From positions 1 to 33,611 of the forward strand of contig CAZXVH010000051.1 in assembly GCA_964643965.1 (NCBI GenBank): a stretch of 33,611 nucleotides of DNA, read 5' to 3'. The notes beneath the pieces are model-generated. The model was not told where the DNA came from. It did not search any database and saw only the letters and a program-made list of their open reading frames with translations. The translations under genes were made by a program, and so were the position numbers. Source of the stretch: GCA-2746795 sp964643965. Lineage in GTDB: Bacteria; Chloroflexota; Anaerolineae; Promineifilales; Promineifilaceae. Positions 31,148 to 33,611 of this stretch are shown here, in pieces (the stretch's first letter is position 1; each line of letters begins with the position of its first letter).

Positions 31148-32483
31148 CGGCCGTTTCTCCCCCATTCCATACTCCCATTTCTGTCGCCAACCTCTCTAAG
31201 TCCGCCAAACTGCCAATCTGCGCCGTCATGCGTAAAAAATCACGCAGGCTGGGGCTGGCTGCCCGCAGCGCCAACAAGGTGGGGCCAATGGGATCATCCC
31301 CCGCCGCTCCCGGTTCATCCGCATAAGCCCCATAAAACGCAAAATAAGCCTGATTCAATTTGCGAATCTGATAACCATTTTCCACAAACAGCCGCCGCCG
31401 CGCTTCCATATAAGCTTCTGCCCCCTCAATATCACCGTCAGCCAACAGCTCATCTACCAGGCGGCGCGTGGCCGCCATCTCAGCCCGAAAATCAAAGGCG
31501 GGCGGGTCGGTGGGCAGCGATTCTGCCGGTTCTGGCGCAAGGGTAATGGGTGGCGGCGCAAATTCAGGGTAATAACGGGCCACCACCTGCGCCCCAACTT
31601 CCCGCCCGACGATGGAGGCCACCGTCTCGTTAATGGTACGCACCTGGGGGTCTGCCAGGTAATTCAGGCTGACGGGGTACGGCATGAGCCAATGGTGCGC
31701 CCATTCATGCGCCGTCACATCCGGCAGCCAGGTGACGCTGCTGGTTTCCATGATCATGGCCGGATACGTGGCCAGGCCGCCAATGGGCACGATCAGGGCA
31801 GACAGATCCGCGTTCTCCAAGACGGCCGTTTCCATTTCATCCATCTCGGCCGGCGTCAAACCTGGTTCCAGAGGCAGTTGGTGTGTGCGCTCAATATGAT
31901 CTCGCGGCGAGGTGATGAGTATGGACGGCAGCGGCGTCATATGCATCAGCACCGGCGGCCATACCTGCCCGGCCAGCGCCAGCTTTTCTTCCGCCAGAAT
32001 CATCCCCACTTGATCCTGCACTACCGCCTCCGCTAACGGTTGCAGCCGGGTCATCTGCTGGCGCACAGCGGCCAACGCTGCCTGCTTTTCTTGCGAGACG
32101 ATCTGCGGATCGGCAATATCAGGATCGGTGAAGATTTGAGCGATCTCCCAGTTCAGGCGGTTGATTTCGTTGACGGCTTCCAGGTAATCTAACACCAATC
32201 CCTTTTGCGTTTCTTCATTCAAAAACCGGGTGCCGCCAGACAAAACGGCCGTTGCCTTCGCCTGAAGCGCCTGCCACTCCCAGGTAACAAAATCAAACAA
32301 GCGACCGCCCGCGGCCGCCTCTACCTGGTATGATTCAGAGCCAAACGCCGCCCCGTTCGGCGTGAGCAGCCACAAGAGCAAGCCTAAAAAGGCGATAAGC
32401 CCTATAATTTTCCACCACTGTTGTTTGATCATCAGCAGATGATAGTCGAGGAAAACAGGCGGTTCAAGCAAACGGCCGTTCAC
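31137..32483 (-). CDS. Membrane-anchored HExxHH zinc metalloprotease-like protein
   Basis: The 448-residue protein has one membrane span near the N-terminus (about 25-41) and a large outer part. The zinc motif HEWAHH lies at 259-264, with Glu286 in NETVAS about 22 residues after the last His, a sensible third ligand position for a gluzincin. A GTG start at 32483 has an AAGGA 8 bases upstream; the ATG at 32432 has none. The GTG start brings an AACGGCCGTT copy into the first codons (Asn-Gly-Arg). The family is not one I can name. The gene is divergent from the epimerase across 31 bases and overlaps the TPR gene at its end. Confidence 0.7.
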   Translation of the reverse strand: MNGRLLEPPVFLDYHLLMIKQQWWKIIGLIAFLGLLLWLLTPNGAAFGSESYQVEAAAGGRLFDFVTWEWQALQAKATAVLSGGTRFLNEETQKGLVLDYLEAVNEINRLNWEIAQIFTDPDIADPQIVSQEKQAALAAVRQQMTRLQPLAEAVVQDQVGMILAEEKLALAGQVWPPVLMHMTPLPSILITSPRDHIERTHQLPLEPGLTPAEMDEMETAVLENADLSALIVPIGGLATYPAMIMETSSVTWLPDVTAHEWAHHWLMPYPVSLNYLADPQVRTINETVASIVGREVGAQVVARYYPEFAPPPITLAPEPAESLPTDPPAFDFRAEMAATRRLVDELLADGDIEGAEAYMEARRRLFVENGYQIRKLNQAYFAFYGAYADEPGAAGDDPIGPTLLALRAASPSLRDFLRMTAQIGSLADLERLATEMGVWNGGETAVTH

Positions 32484-32514
32484 TTCACCAGTCCTTAAGC
32501 AAAAAGGAGTTGTT

Positions 32515-33441
32515 ATGCGTTATCTTGTCACCGGTGGCGCTGGTTTTCTAGGCGCCGCCTTAGCCAATCAACTGGCCCGGCAAGGCCACCAGGTTATTGT
32601 TTTAGATGATTTGAGCAACGGCAGCCGCGAACATTTGGAAACGGCCGTTGCCTTCCACCAGGGCGATATAGACAATATCCCTCTGCTCTGGACGTTGCTG
32701 CAAGATATAGATTGCGTTTACCATCTGGCGGCCCGCGTCTCTGTGGCCCAATCCATTCTGCATCCGCGTGACTACAGCCGCGTCAATGTGGGCGGCACAG
32801 TCAGCCTCATGGAAGCAATGCGCGACACCGGCGTACGCCGCGTGGTGTTCACCTCCTCCGGCGCGGTTTACGGCCACCAGCCGGAGCAGCCCGTGCATGA
32901 AACCGACCCGCCGCAGCCAGATTCCCCCTATGCCGTCAGCAAATGGGCCGCCGAACAGTACATCCATACCATCGGTCAATTGTGGCATATGGAAACTGTG
33001 GCCTTGCGCATTTTCAACGCCTACGGTCCTCGCCAAAGTTTGCCCGTCTCCCATGCGCCTGTCGTGCCCCGCTTTTTACAGCAGGCGCTTACCGGCGGTT
33101 CCCTGGTTCTCTTTGGCGGCGGCGCTCAAACCCGTGACTTTGTTTACGTGGATGATGTGGTGGACGCCCTCATCAGCGCTGCTACCGCCAAAGAGGTGAA
33201 CCGGCAGGTGATCAATGTGGGCAGCGGCGTGGAAACGAGTGTGGCGACGCTGGTTGATACCATTGAAAAGGTAAACGGCCGTTCCCTCAATCGCCTCTTC
33301 AATCCGGAAAAAAGCGGCGGCGTCCCTCGCCTCGTGGCCGACATCAGCCGCGCCCAAACCCTGCTCGGCTTCCGCCCCCAAACAGACCTGCTCACCGGCT
33401 TACAGCGCATCCTCAAAGAGGATAGTCGATTCGTCTGGTAG
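32515..33441 (+). CDS. NAD-dependent epimerase/dehydratase, GalE-like
   Basis: This is an extended short-chain dehydrogenase for nucleotide sugars. The 308-residue protein begins MRYLVTGGAGFLGAALANQL (Rossmann GxxGxxG). It has VLDDLSNG after the second strand, HLAARVSV, the TSSGAVYG segment and the catalytic Tyr-Lys in SPYAVSKWAAEQY, followed by RIFNAYGPRQ. UDP-glucose 4-epimerase is the closest relative; a C2/C4 epimerase or dehydratase is possible. An AAGGAG ribosome-binding site is present. The last codons (from about 33422) already look like degenerate copies of the octamer array that follows, so the C-terminus may have been reshaped by it. Confidence 0.9.
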   Translation: MRYLVTGGAGFLGAALANQLARQGHQVIVLDDLSNGSREHLETAVAFHQGDIDNIPLLWTLLQDIDCVYHLAARVSVAQSILHPRDYSRVNVGGTVSLMEAMRDTGVRRVVFTSSGAVYGHQPEQPVHETDPPQPDSPYAVSKWAAEQYIHTIGQLWHMETVALRIFNAYGPRQSLPVSHAPVVPRFLQQALTGGSLVLFGGGAQTRDFVYVDDVVDALISAATAKEVNRQVINVGSGVETSVATLVDTIEKVNGRSLNRLFNPEKSGGVPRLVADISRAQTLLGFRPQTDLLTGLQRILKEDSRFVW

Positions 33442-33611
33442 TCGAGTAGTCGAGTAGTCGGATAGTCGGATAGTCGGATAGTCGAGTAGTCGGATAGTCG
33501 GATAGTCGGATAGTCGGATAGTCGGATGGTCGGATAGTCGGATAGTCGAGTAGTCGGATGGTCGGATGGTCGGATAGTCGGATGGTCGAGTAGTCGGATA
33601 GTCGGATGGTC
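33438..33611. repeat. Degenerate 8-bp tandem array (GGATAGTC/GAGTAGTC/GGATGGTC)
   Basis: About 21 or more octamers run from the epimerase stop to the window edge, so the end is not seen. Units differ only at positions 2-3 (AG or GA) and 5 (A or G). A period of 8 does not keep a reading frame, and stops occur in all repeats, so it is not coding. Confidence 0.85.

Larger units (their letters stand above)
257..33283. repeat. Highly iterated palindrome AACGGCCGTT, 30 exact copies
   Basis: Exact copies start at 257, 659, 940, 4418, 5945, 7308, 7772, 7959, 8546, 9065, 9348, 10703, 11243, 12549, 15904, 16324, 16525, 18732, 19608, 20549, 21781, 23580, 24045, 24489, 29690, 31146, 32244, 32471, 32640 and 33274. 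Five more have only the first base changed (1062, 5084, 8268, 12037, 31821). Most are within genes and in any frame. Chance expectation from base composition is well under one. Confidence 0.95.

Noticed and set aside
33438..33611. CRISPR array
   Set aside because: Units are only 8 bases with no unique spacers, and no cas genes are in the window.

Overview
The window is a stretch of chromosome from a Gram-type-uncertain bacterium, most likely a member of the Chloroflexota (Anaerolineae/Ardenticatenia-like). This assignment is an inference. It rests on the mix of family members (an RpoD-type sigma factor, a Ser/Thr kinase with a PQQ-like propeller, LGFP-like lipoprotein repeats, a large polytopic GT-C-like membrane protein) and on style, with short intergenic degenerate tandem repeats and moderate-to-high GC. 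No rRNA, integrase or transposase is visible. The sequence looks like a draft scaffold: there is a 10-N junction in low-quality poly-G/poly-C sequence (2224-2233) and a 100-N gap with identical 55-base flanks (26239-26338).

Layout. 1-124: C-terminal end of a probable response-regulator receiver. 216-2968 (minus): lipoprotein, RsgA, SH3-like protein and a remnant of a glycosyltransferase-type protein. 3063-6683 (minus): an acyl-CoA oxidation operon with acyl-CoA dehydrogenase, a zinc-ribbon membrane protein, EtfB and EtfA. It has a clear promoter, a palindromic operator candidate and a terminator. 6849-9371: a large membrane protein carrying one 50-bp repeat inside its coding sequence, with a second, inverted copy that supplies its start. 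9465-9538: tRNA-Met(CAT) with its own terminator. 9587-15609 (minus): M50 protease, small membrane protein, CoaE-GNAT fusion, ABC-F ATPase, SigA. 15844-19970 (minus): RmlD-like reductase, RNase III, FabF, MoaD-MoaE fusion, MoaC. 19998-20759 (plus): PIG-L deacetylase, divergent from moaC over a 27-bp spacer.

20855-29578 (plus) is the most interesting region. It is a co-directional signalling block: a cytosolic Ser/Thr kinase with an 8-repeat PQQ-like propeller, a PP2C phosphatase with an acidic tail, a degenerate-J-domain/VWA protein, a zinc-ribbon/FHA protein, an uncharacterised 79-residue protein (recoverable only by closing the false gap), an orphan OmpR-type response regulator, and a long RelA/SpoT homologue. 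In the last, the hydrolase residues look intact but the synthetase catalytic Glu is replaced. A kinase, a matching phosphatase, a phosphothreonine reader and a VWA scaffold, placed next to a two-component regulator and (p)ppGpp turnover, make a candidate integrated signalling module.

29748-33441: thioredoxin reductase, a TPR protein, a membrane-anchored HExxHH metalloprotease-like protein and a GalE-like epimerase. The window ends in an 8-bp degenerate tandem array.

The strongest genome-wide signal is the 10-bp palindrome AACGGCCGTT. I count 30 exact copies in 33.6 kb, where base composition predicts well below one. Most lie inside genes, read as Asn-Gly-Arg, Thr-Ala-Val or x-Arg-Pro-(Phe/Leu), so this is a HIP1-like highly iterated palindrome of this lineage. 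None occurs between about 24.5 and 29.7 kb, across the second half of the signalling block.
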